Assembly: GCF_028649655.1 (NCBI RefSeq)
Contig: NZ_JAQSLN010000001.1
Span: 186,001-250,000, forward strand
DNA from: Halobacteriovorax sp. GB3
GTDB lineage: Bacteria > Bdellovibrionota > Bacteriovoracia > Bacteriovoracales > Bacteriovoracaceae
Direction of reading: 5' to 3'
DNA: 64,000 nucleotides
Of this stretch, positions 51,349-59,943 are shown piece after piece. How positions within the stretch are numbered: position 1 is the first letter of the stretch; every line of letters starts with the position of its first letter. Both the position numbers and the translations under genes were made by a program. The notes under the pieces are model-generated. The model was given only the letters and a program-made list of their open reading frames with translations. It had not been told where the DNA came from and searched no databases.

Positions 51349-52545
51349 ATGAAATTATTTCTACTAAGCACCATATTTTTGAGTTCACTCTTTTCTTTTG
51401 AAAAGGCCTACGGCCAAGATGATGATCTTGTTAATCCCTTTACCGGAGAGAAATTTAAACTCTACGAGTTGAGTGAAGGGATGTTAGAGGTTTCTAAGGC
51501 GCTAATTTTCAATCAAATAGATCGTCCTGTAAGTGAAATTATTGGTGACTTTATTAAGGCCAATCCTACTTTTAAAGATCAAATTGCATCACGTTTTATT
51601 GAAAAGTTCAAAGACGTTTACATTTCAAATACACTCATTGGACGGAATACTTCACACATTGTTATCGCAGATATTGAAAAAGTTCAGCAGGACTTTCTTA
51701 GTGAGAAGAAGGCCTATACTAAAAAGGCATTAGAAGACATTCGCAAATTTAGTGCTTTCTCCACAGAAAGAAATCTCTCGAATGTTTCACCAGAAGTTAA
51801 AGAAATCATTCTCGATCAACTCTATCACCCTGATTTAATCGCAAAGTATTTTGAATTTTTTAATGAACAAGAAATGGAGACCCTGGCAGCAAGGTCGATA
51901 ACAAATTATTTAAACCTAGGAACTGATCAGAGAATTATTGAACTCTCTCATCGCTATAGAAATGCTTTTCTTAAAAGCTCATGTGGACAGGTTGAAAGTC
52001 GTCTCGCTTTTATTGAAGAAGATGATGAATATGGGAATAAGATTGGTATTGAATACCTCTCTGAAGGACTAGATAGTGCTCACTATGGAGTTGAGCATGG
52101 TTTAGTTGCCTACAGAAATAATCTCGATAGATTTAAAAAGCTATATACTTATGTAGAAGAGCTTGGCTTTAATGAATCAACGATGTGCCCACGAGAAGGG
52201 AAGACCATTGGTGAAATGATTAGACAGTCGGAAGCGTTTTTTCTCGAAGATATCGAATCAATTCTCTACGGCTTTTCAGGAAAAGAAGTTCAGATAGAAA
52301 AGAGTAAAGACCTCAATTTTAAGGACTGTGATTCCTCTTCACTTGAATATCAACTTCAAAAATATGCGAAGAGGGCCAAGAAGATTAATGTTCAATATAA
52401 TTTTGGTGAATCCAGTGGCAAATGTGATGTCTACTTTGATATTAAAAGCACTCCTATGCGTAAGAAAATTAAAATGACTATCGTCGATGGAAGTACACGC
52501 ACTGTCCTAAGGGGTGATATTGACGATATTTTAAGGCAACTTTAA
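51349..52545 (+). CDS. Exported protein, paralogue of the 43757 protein
   Basis: A 398-aa protein with a signal peptide (about residues 1-22, ending AYGQ). It shares the mature start LVNPFTGEKF, an SCGQVE/CHLIK Cys position, NEST-MC, and the end block YAKRAKKINVQYNFGESSGKCDVYF...TPMRKK with the exported protein at 43757. Its middle is helical and charged. Neither belongs to a family I know. Single gene. Confidence 0.65.
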   Translation: MKLFLLSTIFLSSLFSFEKAYGQDDDLVNPFTGEKFKLYELSEGMLEVSKALIFNQIDRPVSEIIGDFIKANPTFKDQIASRFIEKFKDVYISNTLIGRNTSHIVIADIEKVQQDFLSEKKAYTKKALEDIRKFSAFSTERNLSNVSPEVKEIILDQLYHPDLIAKYFEFFNEQEMETLAARSITNYLNLGTDQRIIELSHRYRNAFLKSSCGQVESRLAFIEEDDEYGNKIGIEYLSEGLDSAHYGVEHGLVAYRNNLDRFKKLYTYVEELGFNESTMCPREGKTIGEMIRQSEAFFLEDIESILYGFSGKEVQIEKSKDLNFKDCDSSSLEYQLQKYAKRAKKINVQYNFGESSGKCDVYFDIKSTPMRKKIKMTIVDGSTRTVLRGDIDDILRQL

Positions 52546-52758
52546 GAGTGATGAGAAGAAAGTAGCTAGGTTAAGTGTTTGAAAACTCGTACTTTTTGGC
52601 GATGAGCGAAAACAGTTGCGCAAAGTGTAGATTAAACGTATAAGAGATTATTGTTTTTGAATATTTTTAGTTAGATTCTTTAAGTTCCTACCTATTTAAT
52701 ACCTTAAGCAGTTTTATTAATTTAGCAGTTTTTGAGTACAATTTTGATTGAGCGTAAA

Positions 52759-53484
52759 ATGGATTCTCTTTGTGACGCAGCAAGAAATCCTCGTACATAC
52801 ATGAGACAATCTGGTCTCCATCCGAGAATTCATTCTAAGAATTTGGATCGCACTTTTGGTTACAAAATCCCAAAAATTGAGCAGAAACTTACGCAAAAGT
52901 ACCGTTCGTACTATCAATGTCCTGATGAGAGCAATAAGAAGAAGCACTACTCAGGGACTCAGACTTGGATTGGACTCCATCCACAGGCGCTACAAACAAC
53001 ATATAACGATATTTTCGAGGCCCTCTATATAATACAAGAGCATAATATTGATAAAATCGTCGATATTGGCGCTGGATATGGCAGGGTAGGTCTTGTTATG
53101 AGTTCTCTCTTTCCGGAGGCTAGATTCATCGGTTTTGAGATTCTCAAGCAACGTCAGCAAGAGGGAAATAGAGTTTTCGAGAAGTTGAAACTTGTTAATT
53201 GCGAGATTCTCTTAGAAAATGTTCTCGAAGAAAAATTTATCTTGCCCCAAGCGCAAGTTTATTTTATTTATGACTTTAGTGAAGCTGAAGATATTTGCAA
53301 AATACTAGACGAACTGGTTTCACGCATAGAAGAATATAACTTCTTTTTAATTACTAAGGGTGATCTTGTTGATTACTTATTAGAAAAAAAATATAAACAA
53401 TTTTGGCAAACTAATGGATATTTAAGTTCTGGAGAAATAAAAATTTATAGTTCGAATACAGACTTAAAGGCAATGAAAAACTAG
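52759..53484 (+). CDS. SAM-dependent methyltransferase-like protein
   Basis: A 241-aa class I methyltransferase. The SAM motif VDIGAGYGRVGLVM and the acidic FIGFEIL after it are clear, preceded by a DIFEAL helix; the QVYFIYDFSEAE strand acts as motif IV. The start is uncertain: ATG 52759 was chosen over TTG 52732, and neither has a good Shine-Dalgarno. The cold-shock gene starts 9 bp after its stop, with its Shine-Dalgarno overlapping it, so the two are probably co-transcribed. Target unknown. Confidence 0.7.
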   Translation: MDSLCDAARNPRTYMRQSGLHPRIHSKNLDRTFGYKIPKIEQKLTQKYRSYYQCPDESNKKKHYSGTQTWIGLHPQALQTTYNDIFEALYIIQEHNIDKIVDIGAGYGRVGLVMSSLFPEARFIGFEILKQRQQEGNRVFEKLKLVNCEILLENVLEEKFILPQAQVYFIYDFSEAEDICKILDELVSRIEEYNFFLITKGDLVDYLLEKKYKQFWQTNGYLSSGEIKIYSSNTDLKAMKN

Positions 53485-53493
53485 GAGAAAGTT

Positions 53494-53688
53494 ATGGCCA
53501 CAGGTACAGTAAAGTTTTTTAATGATGAGAAAGGTTTTGGATTTATCAAGCCTGACGATGGTGGACAGGACATTTTTGTTCACATCACTGGAGTTGAAGG
53601 TACAACTCTTAAAGAAGATGAAAAAGTTTCTTACGAAGTTGGTGAAGGTCAAAAAGGACCTTGCGCTGTTCAAGTAAAAACTATTTAA
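53494..53688 (+). CDS. Cold-shock-domain protein (CspA family)
   Basis: A 64-aa CspA-type OB-fold RNA chaperone. The RNP motifs are intact: KGFGFI (RNP1) and DIFVHI (RNP2). It starts with the usual MATGTVKFF. The AGGAG Shine-Dalgarno overlaps the upstream methyltransferase stop, so there is no long cspA-type leader; expression may come by read-through. A strong terminator follows. Confidence 0.97.
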   Translation: MATGTVKFFNDEKGFGFIKPDDGGQDIFVHITGVEGTTLKEDEKVSYEVGEGQKGPCAVQVKTI

Positions 53689-53694
53689 TCTAAG

Positions 53695-53737
53695 TAGAGA
53701 TGAGCGGAGTTTCTGCTCATGCTCATCTCTAGTTTTC
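53695..53737 (+). terminator. Intrinsic terminator of the cold-shock gene
   Basis: A perfect 11-bp stem (TAGAGATGAGC with GCTCATCTCTA) with a 15-nt loop, followed by GTTTTC. Confidence 0.85.
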
Positions 53738-53885
53738 TCTTCGTTCTTTATTTTCAACAAAAAATTTCCACGTGTATAAAAAGCTAACATCTTGAGATTT
53801 AATTAAGATAACTTAGCTCCATTTCTTATGGCATAGAATTTGCTTCAATTTCTTTAAAAATCTTTATTAGAAATTGGGAGCATTC

Positions 53886-55094
53886 ATGAAAATACCTTTA
53901 GTTTTGGCAACGAGCTTTTTCTTGCAAATGGCAAGTGCTTCGACTTTATATATTGAAAGGCTAAATGAGATTCCTACAAAAGGCGATATTTTTAAAGTCG
54001 CTCGCGATGTGAATCGTGAGGTTTCTAAGATCAAGACGAAAGATCAAGCAGAAAAAGCGATAGATCTCATGCTTCAGCTTACTGTTCCCCCTGAATTTGA
54101 GCAGGAGTTATCGGCCTCTAGTTTGAGTCCTCAAGATCAAAAGAAAATTGCACAGCGACTGAATCGAAATATTTCCGAACGCTATCATACTGTTAAAAAT
54201 ATTATTGAGCTTTCAATAAAATTTAATATCAAATCTAACTTTGTTTTAAGTGGCCTTGAGAAGATTGCAAAATATGATTATGTCACTCGAACACGTCGTC
54301 TGGCCATGATTGGACTTCTTTCTCTCTATGAATATGAGATGCTGAGAGAAGATTTTCTGAGAAAAATTTCTCTTTCTGATGGAGAACTCATTTTCGATGG
54401 TGAGGCCCAATCAGATGGACAGGTGAAGTATGCTTCATTTGATCGTGGGCGAACAGAGTCAGAAAAAAGAGATATTTTTAAATACGATGATATCAATATC
54501 AAAGAGAGCATTCTTAATATAAAGGCCGATCGCGGAGAATCTACTTTAGATCTTCCTATTCTCGATACGAAAATCCACCAAGGTCTCGTTGTTGTAGAAA
54601 ACTCTCTTGATAAGCTCTATAAAAAAAGAGAAAGCGATATTGATTCGACTTTAGAACGCCTGAGAAGTGATGCCTCTTTCAATGACCAATTTATCGATTC
54701 TGATTTGCATATTCTTACAAACCCTGCTGAAGACTTTAATTTTGGTAATGAAAAAAGATATTACGTTAAAAACAATGTCACTCTTTCTTTAACAAAAGAA
54801 GAGAGAGATTCGATTGTTGAAGAAATTCGAGAAGAACAGAAACCACTGTGGACAATTCAAAACTTAGAGAATATTAGAAAGTATATTAAGCGCAGTTACT
54901 ATGAATCAAAGAAAAGTCTGGCAAACGGTGTGACAGTATCTCTAAGAGATAATACTGTGATTTGGGCCAAGAATCTTTTAGAGAGAAATGAAAAAGGTGA
55001 GGCATTCAACTTTCACGAAATCTACTCGAATGCTGTTCGTGGAGAGTGTGAAGACAAGACAAAATTTGAATGTTCAATGGATTTACTAAAATAA
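53886..55094 (+). CDS. Exported protein, function unknown
   Basis: A 402-aa protein from the ATG at 53886 (GGGAG upstream) with a signal peptide (about residues 1-19, ending ASAS). The mature protein is helical in the first half (QAEKAIDLMLQLT, VKNIIELSIKFN) and charged throughout, with cysteines only at the very end (GECEDKTKFECSM). No known family. Resembles the 43757 and 51349 proteins in size and style but with no alignable block. Confidence 0.6.
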   Translation: MKIPLVLATSFFLQMASASTLYIERLNEIPTKGDIFKVARDVNREVSKIKTKDQAEKAIDLMLQLTVPPEFEQELSASSLSPQDQKKIAQRLNRNISERYHTVKNIIELSIKFNIKSNFVLSGLEKIAKYDYVTRTRRLAMIGLLSLYEYEMLREDFLRKISLSDGELIFDGEAQSDGQVKYASFDRGRTESEKRDIFKYDDINIKESILNIKADRGESTLDLPILDTKIHQGLVVVENSLDKLYKKRESDIDSTLERLRSDASFNDQFIDSDLHILTNPAEDFNFGNEKRYYVKNNVTLSLTKEERDSIVEEIREEQKPLWTIQNLENIRKYIKRSYYESKKSLANGVTVSLRDNTVIWAKNLLERNEKGEAFNFHEIYSNAVRGECEDKTKFECSMDLLK

Positions 55095-55105
55095 TAAAGA
55101 AAAGG

Positions 55106-55132
55106 CCTTGAAGAGTTTTTTACTCTTCAAGG
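55106..55132 (-). terminator. Hairpin terminator containing a stop codon
   Basis: CCTTGAAGAGT pairs with ACTCTTCAAGG (11 bp, 5-nt loop). On the minus strand it is followed by CCTTTTCTTT. The stop codon and last codons of the 55120 gene lie inside the stem; it also lies after the 53886 gene. Confidence 0.7.
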
Positions 55133-55551
55133 TATTTAATATTAAGTGACGCTGGTTTTCTGATTTTTTTGAAAAACTCACTGTGATCATAATCATTAAT
55201 ATAAAATGATCCAACGAGACCTGAATTATTTTTCTTGGCGGGAAAGAGCTTTCCCTTATATTTAATTTTATCACCTTTTTTCCATTTGAAATCTTCTCCC
55301 ATTTTTTCGCCCCAGACAATTTCTTTGAAAGTTACTAGAACGTATTGGTCTCCATATTTACTTTCTTTTTGATCAGATATCTTAAATGAGTAGCTTTTAT
55401 ATTTTCCATCTTTCGATTCATATACGCGGGGATTATCTTGAATATATCCTTCAATCTCTACTTTCTTGTATTCATTCATCTTCTCGTAAGAGAAGCTGTA
55501 AAAGGCATGTAATAGAGAAATTATGAAAAGAAGTAATTTAAATGGATTCAT
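55120..55551 (-). CDS. Exported protein with possible OB-fold
   Basis: A 143-aa protein with an N-terminal signal or anchor (about residues 1-21). The mature part (VEIEGYIQDNPRVY, YKSYSFKISD, YVLVTFKEIV, KGDKIKYKGKLF, read as separate strands) has the strand order and spacing of an OB-fold. Exported OB-fold proteins of this size are known (BOF family), but I cannot confirm membership. The stop lies in a terminator stem. Confidence 0.5.
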   Translation of the reverse strand: MNPFKLLLFIISLLHAFYSFSYEKMNEYKKVEIEGYIQDNPRVYESKDGKYKSYSFKISDQKESKYGDQYVLVTFKEIVWGEKMGEDFKWKKGDKIKYKGKLFPAKKNNSGLVGSFYINDYDHSEFFKKIRKPASLNIKYLEE

Positions 55552-55807
55552 TTTTTCCTCATTTTTTTAATTGATGAAATGATTGTAGAGGAGGTGCTGA
55601 AAAACGAAGAGAAATTTCTTAAAGGCTCTAGATTTGAGAGAGTTATGGGCGAAAGCTTATGCATTCATAGGCACAAAAAGTTGTCTTCTACATACTGTCT
55701 AACTTTTTTCAGCTCATAAAAAAAATTCAAAAATAAATAAATAATTCAGAGAAGGGTTGAGAATAGAAATAGTGAACAATAAGTCTTTATTTAGGTAGTG
55801 AGTGAGT

Positions 55808-57244
55808 ATGAAGCGAAGTGAGAAGCATTCTTTTAGGAGATATAAGAGTTTATACTTATTGCTTGTTCTTATTAGCTTTAACCTTAATGCCGCATCTAAA
55901 TATCCCCACAACGACTTTAAAAGTTGTAATGAACTCCTTCAGGTCTTTTTTAATCCAGATAAAGGCTATCAGGCCTATGAGATTCCTCAAAGAGAGATCG
56001 ATAGATCCACAAAGAGATTAGAAGAAATACAGGCGAGTTTTAGAAATCATAAATTGCTAGAAGAAGCTTATATCGACCCAGATGGTAATCTTCACAAATT
56101 GGGAAGAAGCTATGAGCTCAGACTTGATTCTGATGTCTATGACCTTTTATATATCTTTGGTCCCCCTGTTAAAAAGAAAAACGAATTCTATGTAAATTTT
56201 AAAATTTGGCGAAAGGGTCCTCGTGATTATGTAGGACGCAAGGACCGAGTTCTTCGCAGAATGCCTATTGACCAGTTTTATGAGCTTGCTCAAACATCCT
56301 TTTTCAAATGGGATATTAAGCCTTCTGAATATATCATTTTGAGGTCCAGCAAGGCAAAGCATGGAAAAGATGTAAAAGAACCTTTTGAAGTTGTTGAAGT
56401 TAGTCATAAGAGCGTAAAAGTGAGATCCCTTGAAGGTAAGCTTCTTTGGGTTTCAAAAAGAGATGTGTTCTTTGAGAATATGGGAGTAACTTTACCAGAA
56501 AGAGAGTTACTAAAAGACTTTTTTGGCAACGGAGGTCAAGGAGATGTTGTTTTTCATCAATTTCGAGAGCATCTTTATTATCAAAAAAGTGGTCTTTATA
56601 TTCAAATGACTAAAGTTCCAAGAGGTGGGGTTTTTGCACATGATACTTCTTTAATCTTGGAAGAATATCTTGATGAAGGCATTAAATTTTTACTTACGAC
56701 TAATGAACATGGAATTCATGGTGCCTTTGTTCCTAAAGGGAATAACCTTGTTACTAGTATCTCAAAGAATTTGGGTAAAGAGGCGGATAACTATATTGTG
56801 TTAACTCCTAAAATTGATGATTCTTTCATCGTTCATGAAGTAAAGCATTATGAAGACTTTATACAAAAGAAAAATGCAGAGATTGTAGAATTCTTTAAAT
56901 CAAAATTTACAAAAGAGAGTGGATTTGATTTTCAAAATAAAGATCTTCTTCCTATTTTTCAAGTAATCAAAGAACAACGTGCTTATGCTACTCAAGCTAT
57001 TTATCTTCGTTCAAAAGATAGTGAAACAAAAGTCATTGAGGGCATGTTTGAAAATAAAGAAGTTCCTTATATGGAATGGGCCGATTCATTTATTCAAACG
57101 CAAAAAGATATTTATGAATCTCGATATCTAAGACCTTATCAAAGTTTTGTAACTTCTTTGAGAGATGGCGGAGCTTCGAAGCTTGCTGCTGAGGTCGATC
57201 TATTTGTTCGCTCTCGCTTTATTGAAAGTGAGGACTTCAAGTGA
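55808..57244 (+). CDS. Exported zincin-like protein (HEVKH)
   Basis: A 478-aa protein from the ATG at 55808, with a signal peptide behind a basic N-terminus (ending NLNA). It has HEVKH (His343, Glu344, His347) and a later EQRAYA (Glu389), which would suit a gluzincin. The first 250 residues hold basic, strand-rich segments. It is possibly a secreted peptidase; no family name is certain, and HExxH alone can occur by chance. A terminator follows. Confidence 0.6.
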   Translation: MKRSEKHSFRRYKSLYLLLVLISFNLNAASKYPHNDFKSCNELLQVFFNPDKGYQAYEIPQREIDRSTKRLEEIQASFRNHKLLEEAYIDPDGNLHKLGRSYELRLDSDVYDLLYIFGPPVKKKNEFYVNFKIWRKGPRDYVGRKDRVLRRMPIDQFYELAQTSFFKWDIKPSEYIILRSSKAKHGKDVKEPFEVVEVSHKSVKVRSLEGKLLWVSKRDVFFENMGVTLPERELLKDFFGNGGQGDVVFHQFREHLYYQKSGLYIQMTKVPRGGVFAHDTSLILEEYLDEGIKFLLTTNEHGIHGAFVPKGNNLVTSISKNLGKEADNYIVLTPKIDDSFIVHEVKHYEDFIQKKNAEIVEFFKSKFTKESGFDFQNKDLLPIFQVIKEQRAYATQAIYLRSKDSETKVIEGMFENKEVPYMEWADSFIQTQKDIYESRYLRPYQSFVTSLRDGGASKLAAEVDLFVRSRFIESEDFK

Positions 57245-57254
57245 CATTAAGTTT

Positions 57255-57284
57255 AAATAAGGCCAATATTGATCGGCCTTATTT
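57255..57284. terminator. Bidirectional intrinsic terminator
   Basis: A perfect 10-bp stem (AAATAAGGCC with GGCCTTATTT) and a 10-nt loop between the convergent zincin-like and phnA-like genes. Confidence 0.85.
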
Positions 57285-57293
57285 CATGTATAC

Positions 57294-57644
57294 TTAAGCT
57301 TTTTTTACAACAGAGCACTTCAGATAAAGGGAGCCATGTCCGTCAATTTTACATGAAATATCATGACCATTAACTGGATCATCAAGAAGACGAATTTTCT
57401 TCACTTTTGTTCCCGATTTAATTGTCCCTTTACCGGCCTTTAAATCTTTGACGACTGTGACAGAGTCTCCATCTTGGAGTTGAACACCATTCACGTCTAG
57501 GAACTTTTGCTCGGCTTCAACTTGCTCGTTCTCGTTACTATCAAGACTCCACTCATGAAAACACTCTGGGCAATTCCATAATTGACCATCAAAGTATCCA
57601 TAAAGGGATTCACATTTTGGGCATGTTTTATTTTCTTCACTCAT
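57294..57644 (-). CDS. yjdM: PhnA/YjdM zinc-ribbon protein
   Basis: A 116-aa PhnA-family protein. The N-terminal zinc ribbon has CPKC...CPEC, and the C-terminal domain VQLQDGDSVTVVKDLKAGKG...KIDGHGSLYLK is near-consensus. Despite the name it is not required for phosphonate use; its function is unknown. Single gene. Confidence 0.95.
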   Translation of the reverse strand: MSEENKTCPKCESLYGYFDGQLWNCPECFHEWSLDSNENEQVEAEQKFLDVNGVQLQDGDSVTVVKDLKAGKGTIKSGTKVKKIRLLDDPVNGHDISCKIDGHGSLYLKCSVVKKA

Positions 57645-57691
57645 GGGTTTAGATTAATCCTTGGAACTTGGGATGTAAATAATGATTTATC

Positions 57692-58210
57692 TTATTTTAA
57701 AAAGCTCTCTGCTTGCCAAATTCCTGTGAAACTCATTCCTGACTTGATGTTGACGATCTTTCCATTTTCAAAATATACGGCCGTTGGAGTGGCATAAATT
57801 TGTAATTTTTCAGAAAGGTTATCTTCAAGAAGAAAATGAAAGGAAAAAGAGTTCTTTTTTAAATACTTGAGAATAAGTTGTTGAGATTCCCATGGATTGA
57901 TGGCTACAATCTTTTGGGCAGAGATGTGACCTTGATCGATCGATCGTTGGAGTCTTTTCATTTCCAATTTACAAGGAGCACAGGTTGTCGACCAGAACAA
58001 GGCAATGTTATTTTGCTCTTGCGAGGGAAAATCTAATTGAACCCTTTGTCCTTGAAAGTAACTAAAAGTCGGCTTTTGTTCTACTTTAAGATCGATATAG
58101 CGTTGATTTTCTCTATAGATCTCATATTGTTTATAGGCAAGTGTGCAAAGAAAGAGCACCATTATAAGATTAGTTAGATGTGAAAAGGCTGATTTCCATT
58201 GAGTTTTCAT
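57692..58210 (-). CDS. TlpA/ResA-like membrane-anchored thioredoxin
   Basis: A 172-aa protein starting at the ATG at 58210, with one N-terminal membrane segment (about 13-28). The thioredoxin fold has CAPC in STTCAPCKLEM and the cis-proline TPTAVYF. It is probably a periplasmic thiol reductase or TlpA-like electron donor for cytochrome or copper-protein maturation. The partner is not visible here. Confidence 0.82.
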   Translation of the reverse strand: MKTQWKSAFSHLTNLIMVLFLCTLAYKQYEIYRENQRYIDLKVEQKPTFSYFQGQRVQLDFPSQEQNNIALFWSTTCAPCKLEMKRLQRSIDQGHISAQKIVAINPWESQQLILKYLKKNSFSFHFLLEDNLSEKLQIYATPTAVYFENGKIVNIKSGMSFTGIWQAESFLK

Positions 58211-58303
58211 TGCCAAAGTATAGCTCGCTTGAGCTGACTTGGAAAAAAGATAAGCGTTTTCTTGGAAATTTGTTTAGAATACATAAGTAATTAAGGAGTC
58301 ATT

Positions 58304-58759
58304 ATGGAAGATAGAGTTCATGAATTTTGGGAAGAGTATTTAGAGACTCTTGAAGCGAGACCTGCACGGCCAAATGTCGAGATCGGAATAGCTGGAAATG
58401 AGGCGATCGCAGATGAATTGCTAGAACTGTACTTAAGTGGCAAGAAAACGGCAGGAAGTGGACTTGTAAAAGACTATGAGTTAGCGGGTGATGAATTACC
58501 AAAAGTTGGTAATTATTGGATCATTTTAAATTCCAAAGGCGAGCCCAAGTGTATTGTGAAAACAATTCGTGTTGAATTCACTCGTTTTGATCAAGTGACT
58601 GAAGAGATTGCTCGTGCTGAAGGGGAAGGTGATCTTTCAATTGAGCATTGGCGCAAGGCCCATGTTGAGTTTTTCACTCCGTATTTAAAGGATTGGCAGA
58701 TCTCAAACTTGGATGAAGAGACACTTGTGACTGAATTCTACGAGGTTGTCTATAAATAG
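58304..58759 (+). CDS. ASCH-domain protein
   Basis: A 151-aa ASCH-domain protein. The core GKKTAGSGL...VGNYWIILNSKGEPKCIVKTIRV...EGEGDLSIEHWRKAH is the characteristic ASCH/PUA-like fold. Members include E. coli YqfB (N4-acetylcytidine amidohydrolase) and Zymomonas ASCH ribonuclease. AAGGAG precedes the ATG. It is cytoplasmic and acts on RNA or a nucleoside by inference. Confidence 0.9.
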   Translation: MEDRVHEFWEEYLETLEARPARPNVEIGIAGNEAIADELLELYLSGKKTAGSGLVKDYELAGDELPKVGNYWIILNSKGEPKCIVKTIRVEFTRFDQVTEEIARAEGEGDLSIEHWRKAHVEFFTPYLKDWQISNLDEETLVTEFYEVVYK

Positions 58760-58866
58760 GACCTCTTTAGTCAAAATACTAAACAACTAGGTGATTTTTT
58801 CAAAGCATATATCTCTAAATAACTGTTTTCTATAAAATAATAGAAATTCAAATTAGGGATATTGCT

Positions 58867-59943
58867 TTGAAGATATTTTCGCTCCTTCTTTTCTTTTTCA
58901 GTCTTTCAAGTTTTTCAATGGATGTTTATTCAGCTCGTCCAGTTGGAAACTGCGTTGAAAGTATGTCTGCCTTTTCAAAGGCACCAACAAGAAATTCCTA
59001 TGAAATTGGCTATGGAGAGAATTCACTTTCTAAACAATTTGAAAATTATCAAGAGTTTAGATCTCAAATGCTCGCGTTTAGACCTTCAATAGAAAATTAT
59101 TTAAAAGAGCAGGAGGCTCTCGGAAGAAGAAAGAAAGTTACTTTCTCTGAGGTTACTGAATTCTACTTTGAGAGACATGAGAAATTTATCAAACATGTTG
59201 AAAGTGCTCTTGGAATTTCAGAAGAAATTGATCACTACCTTCTTAAGTTAATAAATGGAATCTCTATGCCAGCGAGAAAGTATCTTGCTTATGAAAAGCT
59301 ACAAGAGAATCCAAAGCTGATGAAAAGAAGATTCAACTTCAACGACCCAAGACAGGGGAGTTTTATCGATTCTCTTGGAATCAATGTCTATAAAGGTGAA
59401 ATTGGTGAATTTGATGTTGCGATGAGAATGAATCAAATTGTTGGCCACTCTTTTCAAGTTAAACATGACTATGTTGATAACGAGTATTTAAGTAATTTAA
59501 AGAAAATTATTGAAGAAGCTTTTAAGAGTGCAAAGAAAAAGGTTAGCTCATATTCTAATCGTGCTCTTACAACCAAGTATCCTCACGTTTTTAAATTTGA
59601 TCACAGACAAACGAGAAAAGAATTCTTCGAACAAACTTATGACTTTATTATCAATAAAGAGTTTGATCTCATTCGTTTTGTGGATGGGCAATATCAAATC
59701 TTAGAAGTTAAAAACTTAAAATCACCACTTAGAACAAATGATCTTTTTAAAGGATCTAAAAAGAAAACTCCTCTTGATCAATCTCTTGAAGACCTCGAAA
59801 TTCTCGACTTTCTTGGCATTCAAGACCGTGTTCAATTTTCTTTAGTACTCATGCGTGGAGTTACAAAAGATGCACTGGAAATCCTAAGTGAAAAGAAGAT
59901 TTCAGTCATCACAGATGTTGTTATTGAACAAGAGGCTAAATAA
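58867..59943 (+). CDS. Exported protein with PD-(D/E)xK nuclease-like motif
   Basis: A 358-aa protein starting with TTG and a signal peptide (about residues 1-22). Near the C-terminus EFDLIRF (Asp267) and QILEVKN (Glu280, Lys282) are 13 residues apart, the spacing and flanking hydrophobicity of a PD-(D/E)xK nuclease core. An earlier EFDVAM also occurs. An exported nuclease would fit a predator digesting prey DNA. The motif was read by eye with no homologue known. Its end overlaps the convergent gene by 8 bp. Confidence 0.55.
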   Translation: MKIFSLLLFFFSLSSFSMDVYSARPVGNCVESMSAFSKAPTRNSYEIGYGENSLSKQFENYQEFRSQMLAFRPSIENYLKEQEALGRRKKVTFSEVTEFYFERHEKFIKHVESALGISEEIDHYLLKLINGISMPARKYLAYEKLQENPKLMKRRFNFNDPRQGSFIDSLGINVYKGEIGEFDVAMRMNQIVGHSFQVKHDYVDNEYLSNLKKIIEEAFKSAKKKVSSYSNRALTTKYPHVFKFDHRQTRKEFFEQTYDFIINKEFDLIRFVDGQYQILEVKNLKSPLRTNDLFKGSKKKTPLDQSLEDLEILDFLGIQDRVQFSLVLMRGVTKDALEILSEKKISVITDVVIEQEAK

